A stretch of DNA of 64,000 bases from Sphingomonas palmae (lineage in GTDB: Bacteria > Pseudomonadota > Alphaproteobacteria > Sphingomonadales > Sphingomonadaceae), in the NCBI RefSeq assembly GCF_900109565.1, contig NZ_FNZZ01000005.1:62001-126000 (forward strand), given 5' to 3'. The notes beneath the pieces are model-generated. The model saw only the letters and a program-made list of their open reading frames with translations, did not search any database and was not told the DNA's origin. Of the stretch, positions 27,950 through 36,747 are shown in pieces. Position 1 is the stretch's first letter; the number at the start of each line of letters is the position of its first letter. The position numbers were made by a program, and so were the translations under genes.

Positions 27950-28951
27950 ATGCGCTTCTTCTCCGACAATGCCGCCCCGGTCCACCCTGCCGTCATGCGC
28001 GCGCTGGCAGAGGTCGACACGCTCGACACCGCCTACGACGGCGACCGCTGGTCGAAGCAGCTCGACGCGCGGCTGTCGGAGACGTTCGAGACCGAGGTCC
28101 GCGCCTTTTGGGTACCGAGCGGAACGGCGGCGAACTGCCTGGCACTCGCCGCGATCTGCCCGCCGCACGGATCGGTCGTGTGCCACCGCGACGCGCACAT
28201 CCAGAACGACGAGTGCGGCGCGCCCGAATTCTACACCCACGGCGCCAAGCTGCTGCTGGCGCACGGCGACGGCGCCAAGGTGACGCCCGAGACGCTCGAG
28301 GCGGTGTTGAACGTCCAGCGCTACGACATCCACCAGCAGGTGCCGAGCGCGATTTCGATCACCAACCAGACCGAATATGGGCTCGCCTATTCGGCCGACG
28401 AGGTCGCCGCGATCGGCGCGGTGGCGCGCGCGCGTGGCTTGCACTTCCACGTGGACGGCGCGCGCTTCGCCAACGCGGTGGTGGCGACCGGCGCGAGCCC
28501 GGCCGATCTCACGTGGCGCGGCGGGGTCGACGTGCTGTCGTTCGGCTTCGTGAAAAACGGCGGGATGAACGCAGAGGCTTTGGTGTTCTTCCGGCCCGAA
28601 CTCGCCGACGCGACGGTCTTCCGCCGCAAGCGCGCCGGGCTGCTCCTGTCGAAAGGGCGCTATCTCGCCGCGCAGGTCCTGGCGATGCTTGACCAAGACC
28701 TGTGGCTCGATTGCGCGCGCGCGAGCAATGCGGGTGCGCAACTGATCGCGGCGGCAGCGGGCGAGCGGCTGATCTACCCGGCTGACGGCAATGAGGTATT
28801 CCTACGCGTCACCGCCCACGAGGCGGCGTCGTTGCGCGCCAAGGGATTTGACTTCTACGATTGGGGCGCAGGCGAGGCGAGGCTGGTCGTGTCGTGGGAC
28901 CAGCGCGCCGACGACATTCGCCTGCTTGCCGAGGCGATCGCGGCGCTCTGA
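27950..28951 (+). CDS. Low-specificity L-threonine aldolase
   Basis: PLP-dependent beta-eliminating aldolase of 333 residues cleaving threonine to glycine and acetaldehyde. The N-terminal FFSDNAAPVHPAVM, SGTAANCLA and HVDGARFANA are family signatures. The PLP lysine is in SFGFVKNGGMNAEA, the variant found in a Pseudomonas/sphingomonad subgroup. The start at MRFFSDN (27950) is preferred over 27914, with AAGG 9 nt upstream. It follows the exchanger by about 45 bp and could be co-transcribed with it, but no functional link is evident. Confidence 0.92.
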   Translation: MRFFSDNAAPVHPAVMRALAEVDTLDTAYDGDRWSKQLDARLSETFETEVRAFWVPSGTAANCLALAAICPPHGSVVCHRDAHIQNDECGAPEFYTHGAKLLLAHGDGAKVTPETLEAVLNVQRYDIHQQVPSAISITNQTEYGLAYSADEVAAIGAVARARGLHFHVDGARFANAVVATGASPADLTWRGGVDVLSFGFVKNGGMNAEALVFFRPELADATVFRRKRAGLLLSKGRYLAAQVLAMLDQDLWLDCARASNAGAQLIAAAAGERLIYPADGNEVFLRVTAHEAASLRAKGFDFYDWGAGEARLVVSWDQRADDIRLLAEAIAAL

Positions 28952-28998
28952 CACTGTAGGAGGACGATCGCTCGCCCTCCTCTACCCGACCTTCGCGA

Positions 28999-29439
28999 TC
29001 AGCGGCGGCAGTAAGCCGGATTGTTCGACCGCTCGACCGCATTGCCCGCCAGCGCGCCGCCGCCAGCGCCCAGCACGGTGCCGAGCGTGCGGTCGCCGCG
29101 ACGGTCGATCACGCGGCCGAGCAGGCCACCCGCGATCGCGCCGACGATCGTGCCCGTGGTGCCGTTCTGGCAGCGGCGGTCGGTGTAGCGATAATTGCGC
29201 GCATTGCGGTAGGTATTGGCGCGATCGGTCTCGTAATAGGCCGGACCCTGGTTCCAGCCGTCGCGATCGGCACGCGCATAGGCGCGGTCGTGGTCGCGGT
29301 AGCGATCGTCGTTGTACGCCCGGCTGTAGCCACGATCGTCGTAGCCGCGGTAGTAACCCTGTGCCTGCGCCGCGATCGGCGCAAACGAGGTGATACCCAT
29401 CGCCAGCGTCCCGGCGGCGATCGAAAGCGTCTTCAGCAT
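28999..29439 (-). CDS. Secreted Tyr/Arg-rich protein with C-terminal glycine zipper (17 kDa antigen-like)
   Basis: Protein of 146 residues. Signal peptide of about 26 residues ending in AQAQG. Residues about 27-95 are a repetitive low-complexity region of Tyr, Arg and Asp (GYYRGYDDRGYSRAYND and similar). Residues about 100-135 form a glycine-zipper 2TM-type segment (GTIVGAIAGGLLGRVI, GTVLGAGGGALAG), as in outer-membrane surface antigen-like proteins. Two cysteines flank the zipper. Start at MLKTLS with GGAG upstream; the longer frame is rejected. Envelope role inferred. Confidence 0.8.
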   Translation of the reverse strand: MLKTLSIAAGTLAMGITSFAPIAAQAQGYYRGYDDRGYSRAYNDDRYRDHDRAYARADRDGWNQGPAYYETDRANTYRNARNYRYTDRRCQNGTTGTIVGAIAGGLLGRVIDRRGDRTLGTVLGAGGGALAGNAVERSNNPAYCRR

Positions 29440-29633
29440 CTGCCTGCTCCACTGATCCGGCGCGGCAAGGGTGCGGCGTCGATCATGCAGCATTGCGCGC
29501 CGTGCGTTGAGCCGTGGCTGAATGCGCCCGTTATCCGCGGTTCAGCATTCCCGATTGAACATGATCGCGCGGTCGGTGAGTTGCGCGCGTCCACAGGCTC
29601 CGCCACGATAATCATCAAAGCAGGGGGAAAGTG

Positions 29634-30383
29634 ATGCGTTGGCTTGTCATGGGCGTGACCGCCTGCATTGTGATGACGGGGTGCAGCAAAGCACCGGATA
29701 ACGACGGTCCGGGCGAAGCAGCGACGCGGGCGAAGGGAGTCGCGTTCGCCTATCGCTACGACTTCCGTCTTCCCTCCGCGCGGATCGCCGACGCGCAGGA
29801 AGCGCAGGCGCAAGCGTGCGAGCAGCTGGCACCGGCGCGCTGCCGAATCACCGGCATGACATATCGCCTTGATGGAGCGGGGAGCGTCGCCGCCTCCCTC
29901 GACGTAGCGGTGTCCGCGCCCGACGCACGCGCCTTTGGCCGACGCAGCGTGAAGGCGATCGAAGCATTCGGAGGTGCGCTGACGGGTGCAGAGATTACCG
30001 GCACCGATCCGGCGGATGCGCTTCGATCCGATCCAGGCGCCATGATTACGGCAATGGGTGAGAACCTGACGAGCGACGCGGCTGCGCCGACCGCCGCACA
30101 GCCCGATCGTGCCGCCAAAGCTGCGGCGGCGGCCGAACGTGAGCGGGTGGCGACAACACCGATCCGCTTCGATTATGCAGCCGGCAGCGGCGTCGGTCTG
30201 ACCGCGCGGCTCGCCGAGGCGGCGCAGGCGGGTTATGCGTCACTCACCTGGACACTTGCGTCGCTTCTGACGCTGCTTGCCTGGGCCGGACCGCCGCTCG
30301 CGGTCGTGCTGCTGCTCGGTTGGCTTTGGCACCGCTTCGGCCGGGGATGGTGGAAGCGCGCCTTTCCGCCGCGGATCGTCTGA
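29634..30383 (+). CDS. DUF4349-like lipoprotein with C-terminal membrane anchor
   Basis: Protein of 249 residues. Lipobox TGC (Cys about 17). The segment YRYDFRLPSARI...CEQLAPARCRITGM matches the start of DUF4349 domains, with a conserved cysteine pair. An Ala-rich linker lies around residue 150-175. A transmembrane helix at about 205-232 is followed by a basic tail (WKRAFPP). Function unknown; family members are predicted envelope proteins. The ATG at 29634 is preferred over the GTG at 29631, with AGGGGG upstream. Confidence 0.72.
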   Translation: MRWLVMGVTACIVMTGCSKAPDNDGPGEAATRAKGVAFAYRYDFRLPSARIADAQEAQAQACEQLAPARCRITGMTYRLDGAGSVAASLDVAVSAPDARAFGRRSVKAIEAFGGALTGAEITGTDPADALRSDPGAMITAMGENLTSDAAAPTAAQPDRAAKAAAAAERERVATTPIRFDYAAGSGVGLTARLAEAAQAGYASLTWTLASLLTLLAWAGPPLAVVLLLGWLWHRFGRGWWKRAFPPRIV

Positions 30384-30434
30384 GCGCCATCGTGCGGGTA
30401 GCGGCGCGCGGATGATCTGATAAGCGCGTTAGCC

Positions 30435-31358
30435 ATGTCCGCCGCCCCGCCCCCGCAGTCGACGCGCGCCAGCGTGCTGATCCCGTTCACGATCGTGCTG
30501 CTGATCTGGGGATCGACCTGGATCGTGATCCGCGATCAGCTGGCGGGTGTGATGGTGCCGCCGAGCTGGTCGGTCGCGTATCGCTTCGCAGTGGCAGGCG
30601 TTGCGCTCGCGGTCGTGGCGATCTCCAAGGGCGAGCGGCTGTCGTTCGATCGCAGCGGCTGGCTGTTCGCGGGGGTGTTGGGGCTGGCGCAGTTCGTGTG
30701 CAACTTCAACTTCGTCTATCGCGCCGAGCAGCACATTACCTCGGGCCTCGTCTCGGTCGTGTTCGCGCTGTTGCTGGTGCCGAATGCGGTGTTCGCGCGC
30801 ATCTTTCTGGGGCAGCGGATGGGACGGCAACTGCTGGCGGGGTCCGCGGTCGCGATGGCGGGGGTCGCGCTGCTGTTCATTCAGGAAGCGCGCAGCAACC
30901 CGAACGGCGCGGGCGAGGCGTTGATCGGCATCGCGCTGACGGGGTGCGCGATCTTGTCGGCCTCGGTCGCGAACGTCATGCAGGCGACCAGGACCGCGGC
31001 GCGCTACCCGATGATCCCGATGCTGGCGGTGGCGATGCTGCTGGGTGCCGCGATGGACGCCGCCTTCGCGCTGGCGACCGTTGGCGCGCCGGTGTTCGAT
31101 CCCCGGCCGAGCTATATCGCGGGCGTGCTGTACCTCGGGCTTGCTGCCTCCGCACTCGCGTTCACGCTCTATTTCCGCATCATCCGCACGATCGGTCCGG
31201 CGAAAGCGGCGTACAACAGCGTGATCGTGCCGGTCATCGCGATGCTGCTGTCGACGGTGTTCGAGGGTTACCGCTGGTCGATATTGGCGGCGGCAGGCGG
31301 TGTGCTCGCGGGGGTCGGGCTGGTCATCGCGCTGACCGCGCGCAGGCCGAACCGGTAG
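30435..31358 (+). CDS. EamA/DMT family transporter
   Basis: Inner-membrane protein of 307 residues with ten hydrophobic segments arranged as two EamA repeats. The first repeat opens with LIWGSTWIVIR, typical of the drug/metabolite transporter superfamily; the second contains YLGLAASALAFTLYF and the typical end YRWSILAAAGGVLAGVGLV. Substrate unknown, probably a metabolite exporter. The 3' 91 bp overlap the convergent SDR-family gene, which is an unusually long coding overlap. Confidence 0.87.
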   Translation: MSAAPPPQSTRASVLIPFTIVLLIWGSTWIVIRDQLAGVMVPPSWSVAYRFAVAGVALAVVAISKGERLSFDRSGWLFAGVLGLAQFVCNFNFVYRAEQHITSGLVSVVFALLLVPNAVFARIFLGQRMGRQLLAGSAVAMAGVALLFIQEARSNPNGAGEALIGIALTGCAILSASVANVMQATRTAARYPMIPMLAVAMLLGAAMDAAFALATVGAPVFDPRPSYIAGVLYLGLAASALAFTLYFRIIRTIGPAKAAYNSVIVPVIAMLLSTVFEGYRWSILAAAGGVLAGVGLVIALTARRPNR

Positions 31359-32083
31359 GTCGGGTAGTGCGGGCGCCAGCCGAGCACGCGCTTCGCCTTG
31401 CCATTCGCGACGCGCCGGTTCTCGGCGTAGAAGCCGCGCGCCATCGGCGACAGCGCGTTGAGCGAGGCGAACGGCGGCGGTGCCACGCCGAGCAGCGCGG
31501 CGGCATATTCGACCACCGCATCCTGACTGGCGGGTTCGTCGTCGGACAGATTGTACGCACCCGGCGGCGCGTTGAAGGCGGCCACGACGCCCGCCGCGAT
31601 GTCGTCGACGTGGACGCGGCTGAACACCTGATCGGTGATGCCGGTGCGGTGCGCCTCGCCCGCCGCCACGCGGTCGAGCGCGGAGCGGCCGGGGCCGTAG
31701 ATGCCGGGCAGGCGGAACACGTGCGCGCCGCGCGCGAGCCAGGCGGCGTCGGCGGCGTTGCGTAGCGGGCGGCGCCCGCGGTCGGCCGGCGCGGTCTCGT
31801 CGACCCATCCGCCGCCCGCGTCGCCGTAGACGCCGGTCGAAGAGAGATAGCCGACCCATTTGCCCGATAGCGCGTCCGCGTAATCGCGCAGCACCGGATC
31901 GCCCTGCGCGTCGGGCGGGATCGACACCAGCACGCGCTCGCTCGCCGCGAGCGCGGATCGCACAGCGGCTGCGTCGTCGTAGCGGATCGTCTCGCACCGG
32001 CCGTCGCGCGTGGTGCCGACCGCGACGCCGCCCGCCGCTGCGACGATCGCGCGCGCGGCATAGCCCAGGCCGAAGACGAACAT
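31268..32083 (-). CDS. NAD(P)-dependent epimerase/dehydratase (extended SDR) family protein
   Basis: Rossmann-fold protein of 271 residues. N-terminal MFVFGLGYAARAI carries the GxGxxA nucleotide-binding motif. YLSSTGVYGD, RLPGIYGPGRS and FSRVHVDDIAAGVV are typical of the SDR family related to nucleoside-diphosphate sugar epimerases. The catalytic Tyr is in STGVYGD. The start overlaps the M28 peptidase stop (TGATG). The last 25-30 residues (after YRFGLRA) look non-conserved and are read through the antisense of the EamA gene, so the ancestral stop may have been lost. Confidence 0.82.
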   Translation of the reverse strand: MFVFGLGYAARAIVAAAGGVAVGTTRDGRCETIRYDDAAAVRSALAASERVLVSIPPDAQGDPVLRDYADALSGKWVGYLSSTGVYGDAGGGWVDETAPADRGRRPLRNAADAAWLARGAHVFRLPGIYGPGRSALDRVAAGEAHRTGITDQVFSRVHVDDIAAGVVAAFNAPPGAYNLSDDEPASQDAVVEYAAALLGVAPPPFASLNALSPMARGFYAENRRVANGKAKRVLGWRPHYPTYRFGLRAVSAMTSPTPASTPPAAANIDQR

Positions 32084-33675
32084 CAGTTCGCCATCGGGCC
32101 CTTGAACGCGGTGCCGAAATAGTCGCCCTTGTTCCACACCGGTTTCGCGGGCGCGTCGGCGATGTCGCGCGCGATCGCGTAGTTGATGTCGACGAAGCGC
32201 ACCGCCTGATCCCACAGGATGCCGGCGTCGATCTCATCGCCCGGCTGGTGGTAGCGGTTCTTCATGAAGTCCTCGAACGCGGCGCGCGCGCCCTCGGCCT
32301 TCAACCCTGGCCACAAGAATACCGACGGCACGCCTGCCTCGACGAAGCGGAAATGGTCCGATCGCGTGAAGATCGTCTGCTCGGGGATCGGATCGGCCGA
32401 GGTGACCACACCCGCGCCCTTCGCCGCGCGCGCGATCACGGGGCCGAGCGTCGAGCGGTCGCCGCCGAACGCGACCACGTCGCTGAACCGGTAAGTGAGC
32501 ACCGGCATGTCGAGGTTCACGTCGGCGACGATATTCTCCAGCCCCTTGGGCCGATGCCGGACAAAATAGTCGCTGCCGACCAACCCCTTTTCCTCCGCGG
32601 TCACCGCCAGGAACACGATCGTGCGCTTGCCGGCACCCGCGCGCTGGAAGCGGCGCGCTTCCTCGATCAGGCTGGCGATCCCGATCGCGTCGTCGAGCGC
32701 ACCGTTGTTGATCGCGTCGCCCTTCGCGTTCGGCTTCTTGCTGACCCCGATATGGTCGAGGTGCGCGGAGAGCACGACGACCTCGTTCGATCGCGCCGGA
32801 TCGGTGCCGGGCAGCACGCCGACGACGTTGGATGAGGCGACCGGCGTGAACTGCGTCGCGCTCTGGATCCGCAGCGTGATCTTGAGCGCGGCGGGCGGGA
32901 ACGCCTGCTTGCCGTTCACGAGGCCACGCGCCTGATCCCAGGTCGTGCCCGCGCCCGCGAACAGCTTCGTCGCGCCGGCATCGGTGAAGCTCGCCAGCAG
33001 CGGCACACCGGGGGCGAAGGCAGTACCCTCTGGGGTCGCCCAGCCGTATTGCACGCCGCCCGCGCGCACCGGACGTGCCCTTTTTGCGCCGCCCGTCAGC
33101 AGCACCGCGCCGATCGCGCCGTGCGCGGCCGCCGCCTGCAGCTTGGTGCGGATGCTGGCGAAATAGGCATGCTCCTCGCTCTGCATGTCGGCGGGTGCGC
33201 CGCCGACCAGCGCAACGATCGCGCCGCGCGCATCGACCGTCGCGTAATCGTCGTGGCCGCGCGTGGGGGCGGAGACGCCTTGCCCGACGAATACGACCCG
33301 CGCCGACACGTCGGTCCGCGCCGCCTGCGGATTAGCCGTCGCGGTAAAGTCCTCGCCCGGCGTGAGCGTGGCGCCGTTGATCGCTGCGGCGGCGTTACCC
33401 ACGACCTGGTATTTAACCAGCGGCACGCGTTGCAGATACGCGCCGTCCGCCCCCGGCTTGAGCCCGGCGGCGGCAAATTGCTGCGCGACATAAGCAGCGG
33501 CCGTGTCAAACCCCGCGCTTCCCGCCTCGCGCCCGGCGAGCGTATCGGAGGCGAGATAGGCGACGTGCGCGCGGATGGCGGCCTCCTCCGCGGCGCGCGG
33601 TGCGGGCGCATTTTCGGGTGCGGGGGCGGCCCCCAGCAGCAGGACCAGTGACGCAACCGCCGGCAAACGCTTCAC
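32083..33675 (-). CDS. Secreted M28 family metallopeptidase with PA domain
   Basis: Zinc aminopeptidase or carboxypeptidase-like protein of 530 residues with a signal peptide ending near LLGAAPA. An inserted PA domain covers about 110-250. Metal ligands of the M28 catalytic domain are visible in LSAHLDHIG (His), GALDDAIG (bridging Asp), AEEKGLVGS (Glu), VNLDM (Asp) and RSDHFRF (His). The GTG at 33675 is chosen because AAGGAG lies upstream; the longer frame adds an Arg-rich stretch. Coupled (TGATG) to the SDR gene downstream. Confidence 0.9.
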   Translation of the reverse strand: MKRLPAVASLVLLLGAAPAPENAPAPRAAEEAAIRAHVAYLASDTLAGREAGSAGFDTAAAYVAQQFAAAGLKPGADGAYLQRVPLVKYQVVGNAAAAINGATLTPGEDFTATANPQAARTDVSARVVFVGQGVSAPTRGHDDYATVDARGAIVALVGGAPADMQSEEHAYFASIRTKLQAAAAHGAIGAVLLTGGAKRARPVRAGGVQYGWATPEGTAFAPGVPLLASFTDAGATKLFAGAGTTWDQARGLVNGKQAFPPAALKITLRIQSATQFTPVASSNVVGVLPGTDPARSNEVVVLSAHLDHIGVSKKPNAKGDAINNGALDDAIGIASLIEEARRFQRAGAGKRTIVFLAVTAEEKGLVGSDYFVRHRPKGLENIVADVNLDMPVLTYRFSDVVAFGGDRSTLGPVIARAAKGAGVVTSADPIPEQTIFTRSDHFRFVEAGVPSVFLWPGLKAEGARAAFEDFMKNRYHQPGDEIDAGILWDQAVRFVDINYAIARDIADAPAKPVWNKGDYFGTAFKGPMAN

Positions 33676-33815
33676 GATTTTCGCTCTCCTTGTTCTCGCA
33701 ATCGGGCCTAGCAGCCCGCCACGAGCGCGCAACCCCGCTGCCCGGAGGTCAAGGAGATCGCGGCATCGATGGCTTGGCTATGGAACCTTGGCGTCCGCCG
33801 ATGATAGGAACCGTC

Positions 33816-36428
33816 ATGCTCGACGCCACGCACGCCGCCTTGACCCCTGCCCCGTCCGCCCCGGCGGTGATCCGGCGCGAGGATTACACCGCCCCCGCCT
33901 GGACGGTGCCGACGACCACGCTCGACTTCGCGCTCGATCCCGCGGTGACCCGCGTGCGCGCGCGGCTGTCGGTCGAGCGATCGGGCGCGCACGACCTGCC
34001 GCTCCGGCTCGACGGTGCGGGGCAGCGGATCGTATCGGTCGCGGTCGACGGCGTGTCGGTTAACGAATGGCGCATCGAGGGCGAGCAGCTCGTCCTTCCC
34101 CTCCCCGGCGACGCGCACGTAATCGAGACCGAGGTCGAGATCGCGCCCGAGCGCAACACGCAGCTGATGGGATTGTACGCGAGCGGCGGCAATCTGTGCA
34201 CGCAGTGCGAGGCCGAAGGCTTCCGGCGGATCACCTACTTCCCCGACCGCCCCGACGTGCTGTCGACCTATTCGGTGCGAATGACCGCCGATAAGGCGCG
34301 CTTTCCGGTGCTGCTCGCCAACGGCGATCCGGTGGCGCAGGGCGACAATGACGACGGCACCCACTGGGCCGAGTGGCACGATCCCTTTCCCAAGCCATCC
34401 TACCTGTTCGCGCTGGTCGCGGGCGATCTGGCGGTCAATCGCGGTACGTTCACCACGCGCTCGGGCCGCACGGTCGAGCTCGGCATCTGGGTGCGCGAGG
34501 CGGACCTCCCGAAGACCGATCACGCGCTTCACGCCCTCAAACTGTCGATGGCGTGGGACGAGCGCGTCTACGGTCGCGAATACGATCTCGACGTGTTCAA
34601 CATCGTCGCGGTCGACGATTTCAATTTCGGCGCGATGGAGAACAAGGGGCTGAACATCTTCAATAGCCGCTACATCCTCGCCGACCCGGACACCGCGACC
34701 GATTACGATTACGACGCGATCGCCGCGGTCGTCGCGCACGAGTATTTCCATAACTGGTCGGGCAACCGCATCACCTGCCGCGACTGGTTCCAGCTGAGCC
34801 TCAAGGAAGGTTTCACCGTCTACCGTGACCAGGGCTTCTCCGCCGACCAGGGTTCGGCGGCGGTGAAGCGGATCGAAGACGTGCGCGGCCTGCGCGCCGG
34901 GCAGTTTCCCGAGGACGCGAGCCCGCTGGCACATCCGGTCCGCCCGGAAAGTTACCTTGAAATCTCGAACTTCTACACTGCCACGATCTACAACAAGGGT
35001 GCGGAGCTGATCCGCATGATGGCGACGATCCTGGGGCCGGAACGCTTCCGCGCGGCAACCGACCTCTACTTCGAGCGCTTCGACGGCACGGCGGCGACGT
35101 GCGAGGATTACGTCGCCTGCATGGAGGAAGCGGGCGGGGTCGACCTGTCGCAGTTCCGCCTGTGGTACTCGCAGGCGGGCACCCCGCGCGTGTCGGTGTC
35201 GCTCGAGCACGAGCCCGGATCGGGTCGCGCGACGCTCAACCTCGCGCAGAAGGTACCCGACACGCCGGGGCAGTCGAACAAGCAGCCGCAGGTATTGCCG
35301 CTCAAGATCCGCCTGTTCGGCGCGGAGACGGGCGAAGCGCTCACCGACGAGCAGCTCGTCATCCTGTCGGACGCGAGCGCGAGCGTGACGTTCGAAACAA
35401 TTCCCGAGCGACCGATCGTCTCGCTCAATCGCGGCTTCTCCGCGCCGATCGTGATCGAGAGCGACCGCACCGCCGCCGACCTCGCTTTCCTCGCCCGCCA
35501 CGACGACGATCCGTTCGCGCGCTACGAGGCGATGCAGCAGCTGATGCTCGACACGCTGGTCGCGGCGACGATCGAGGGCAAGGCCGATCACGAAGCGGTG
35601 ATCGCCGCAGTCGCCGACACGCTCGACAACCCCGAGCTCGATCCCGCGTTCGTGGCGGAAGCGGTGCTGCTGCCATCGGAGAGCTTCGTCGGCGACCAAA
35701 TGTCGACGGTCGACCCCAATGCGATTCACGACGCGCGCGAGGCGCTGCGCCGCGATCTCGGGCGCGAATTGGAGGCGCGCTGGCGTACTGCGTACGAGGC
35801 GGGCAGCGGCCGCGCCTACGCCCATACGCCCGAGGACAAGGGCCGGCGGCGGCTGCGCAACGTCGCACTCGGCTATATCGCGGCCTCCGGTGCGGCCGAC
35901 GCGGCGAAGCTCGCCTACGCGCAGTTCGCGGACGCGGACAACATGACCGACCGCCAGGGCGCGCTCACCACGCTCGTCGGCACGCATTCGGAGGAGCGCG
36001 ACGCCGCGCTCGACATCTTCTACCAGCGGTACCAGGGCAATTCGCTGGTGCTGGACAAGTGGTTCCAGACGCAGGCGCTGTCCTCCGCCGACGACACGCC
36101 CCAGCTGGTCGCCGAACTGGCGCGCCATCCCGACTTCTCGCTCGCCAATCCCAACCGCGCGCGCTCGCTGATCGGGGCGTTCGGCGTCAACCAGCGCGCC
36201 TTCCATGCAGAGGGCGGGGCGGGTTATCGCTGGCTCGCCGACCAGTTGATCGCACTCGACGCGCTCAATCCGCAGACGGCGGCGAAGCTGCTGCCGCCGC
36301 TCGGCCGCTGGCGCCGCTTCGATCCGACCCGTGCCGCACTGATGCGCGCCGAGCTGGAGCGCATCGTCGCGCATCCGGGCCTGTCGAAGGACCTGTTCGA
36401 GCAGGCATCGAAGAGCCTCGAGGGGTGA
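33816..36428 (+). CDS. pepN: Aminopeptidase N
   Basis: Cytoplasmic broad-specificity M1 aminopeptidase of 870 residues, bacterial PepN length. The exopeptidase motif is GAMENKGLN. The zinc site is HEYFHNWSGN (H308, E309, H312) with E331 in SLKEG, and the catalytic Tyr lies in the YNKGAELIRM region. The C-terminal helical domain is of the PepN (DUF3458-like) type, unlike the ERAP1-type M1 enzyme at 14-16.6 kb. The ATG at 33816 is preferred over 33801, with AGGA 7 nt upstream. Divergent from the M28 peptidase gene. Confidence 0.95.
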   Translation: MLDATHAALTPAPSAPAVIRREDYTAPAWTVPTTTLDFALDPAVTRVRARLSVERSGAHDLPLRLDGAGQRIVSVAVDGVSVNEWRIEGEQLVLPLPGDAHVIETEVEIAPERNTQLMGLYASGGNLCTQCEAEGFRRITYFPDRPDVLSTYSVRMTADKARFPVLLANGDPVAQGDNDDGTHWAEWHDPFPKPSYLFALVAGDLAVNRGTFTTRSGRTVELGIWVREADLPKTDHALHALKLSMAWDERVYGREYDLDVFNIVAVDDFNFGAMENKGLNIFNSRYILADPDTATDYDYDAIAAVVAHEYFHNWSGNRITCRDWFQLSLKEGFTVYRDQGFSADQGSAAVKRIEDVRGLRAGQFPEDASPLAHPVRPESYLEISNFYTATIYNKGAELIRMMATILGPERFRAATDLYFERFDGTAATCEDYVACMEEAGGVDLSQFRLWYSQAGTPRVSVSLEHEPGSGRATLNLAQKVPDTPGQSNKQPQVLPLKIRLFGAETGEALTDEQLVILSDASASVTFETIPERPIVSLNRGFSAPIVIESDRTAADLAFLARHDDDPFARYEAMQQLMLDTLVAATIEGKADHEAVIAAVADTLDNPELDPAFVAEAVLLPSESFVGDQMSTVDPNAIHDAREALRRDLGRELEARWRTAYEAGSGRAYAHTPEDKGRRRLRNVALGYIAASGAADAAKLAYAQFADADNMTDRQGALTTLVGTHSEERDAALDIFYQRYQGNSLVLDKWFQTQALSSADDTPQLVAELARHPDFSLANPNRARSLIGAFGVNQRAFHAEGGAGYRWLADQLIALDALNPQTAAKLLPPLGRWRRFDPTRAALMRAELERIVAHPGLSKDLFEQASKSLEG

Positions 36429-36537
36429 TGCCGGCGCGCCGGTCCACGTCAGCAAGGCTGTCTTGACCCGCGCGGGCGTTAGGAGAACCTTCCGCACTGG
36501 CGACGATTACCGACTAGGGAAGCGCGCCAGGAGAAGG

Positions 36538-36666
36538 ATGATGGAACACTGGGACCACCGGGTGTGTCGCGCCTGGAGCGAGCTGGAGTTCGGCGCGACC
36601 TTGCTGCTTTCCGCCTGCACGCTGGGCATCGGCGCGGCGCTGGCATTCGGCCTGGGGCTGGCGTGA
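36538..36666 (+). CDS. Small single-pass membrane protein
   Basis: Candidate protein of 42 residues starting at one of two consecutive ATGs (36538 or 36541) with a strong AGGAG just upstream. The N-terminal 17 residues are charged and aromatic (EHWDHRVCRAWSELE). One hydrophobic helix fills the rest (about 18-41, ending in FGLGLA). The good ribosome-binding site and clear topology support it, but no family is recognised. It sits between pepN and the convergent ppc gene. Confidence 0.45.
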   Translation: MMEHWDHRVCRAWSELEFGATLLLSACTLGIGAALAFGLGLA

Positions 36667-36694
36667 AGCCGGTGAACAGTTAAGTTCGTGACCC

Positions 36695-36711
36695 ATCGGC
36701 GGCGCGCCGAT
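36695..36711. terminator. Possible bidirectional terminator hairpin
   Basis: Perfect 7 bp inverted repeat ATCGGCG/CGCCGAT with a 3 nt loop between the small membrane protein gene and the convergent ppc gene. Short and without a T-run, so only suggestive. Confidence 0.35.
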
Positions 36712-36747
36712 CACGTCGCTCCGGGCTGACCCGAGAATAGGCCAACT

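Noticed and set aside
33708..36497. 929-codon open frame antisense to pepN
   Set aside because: Long antisense frames are expected in GC-rich coding DNA; its Arg/Val/Glu repeats match no family, while pepN on the other strand has intact zinc motifs.
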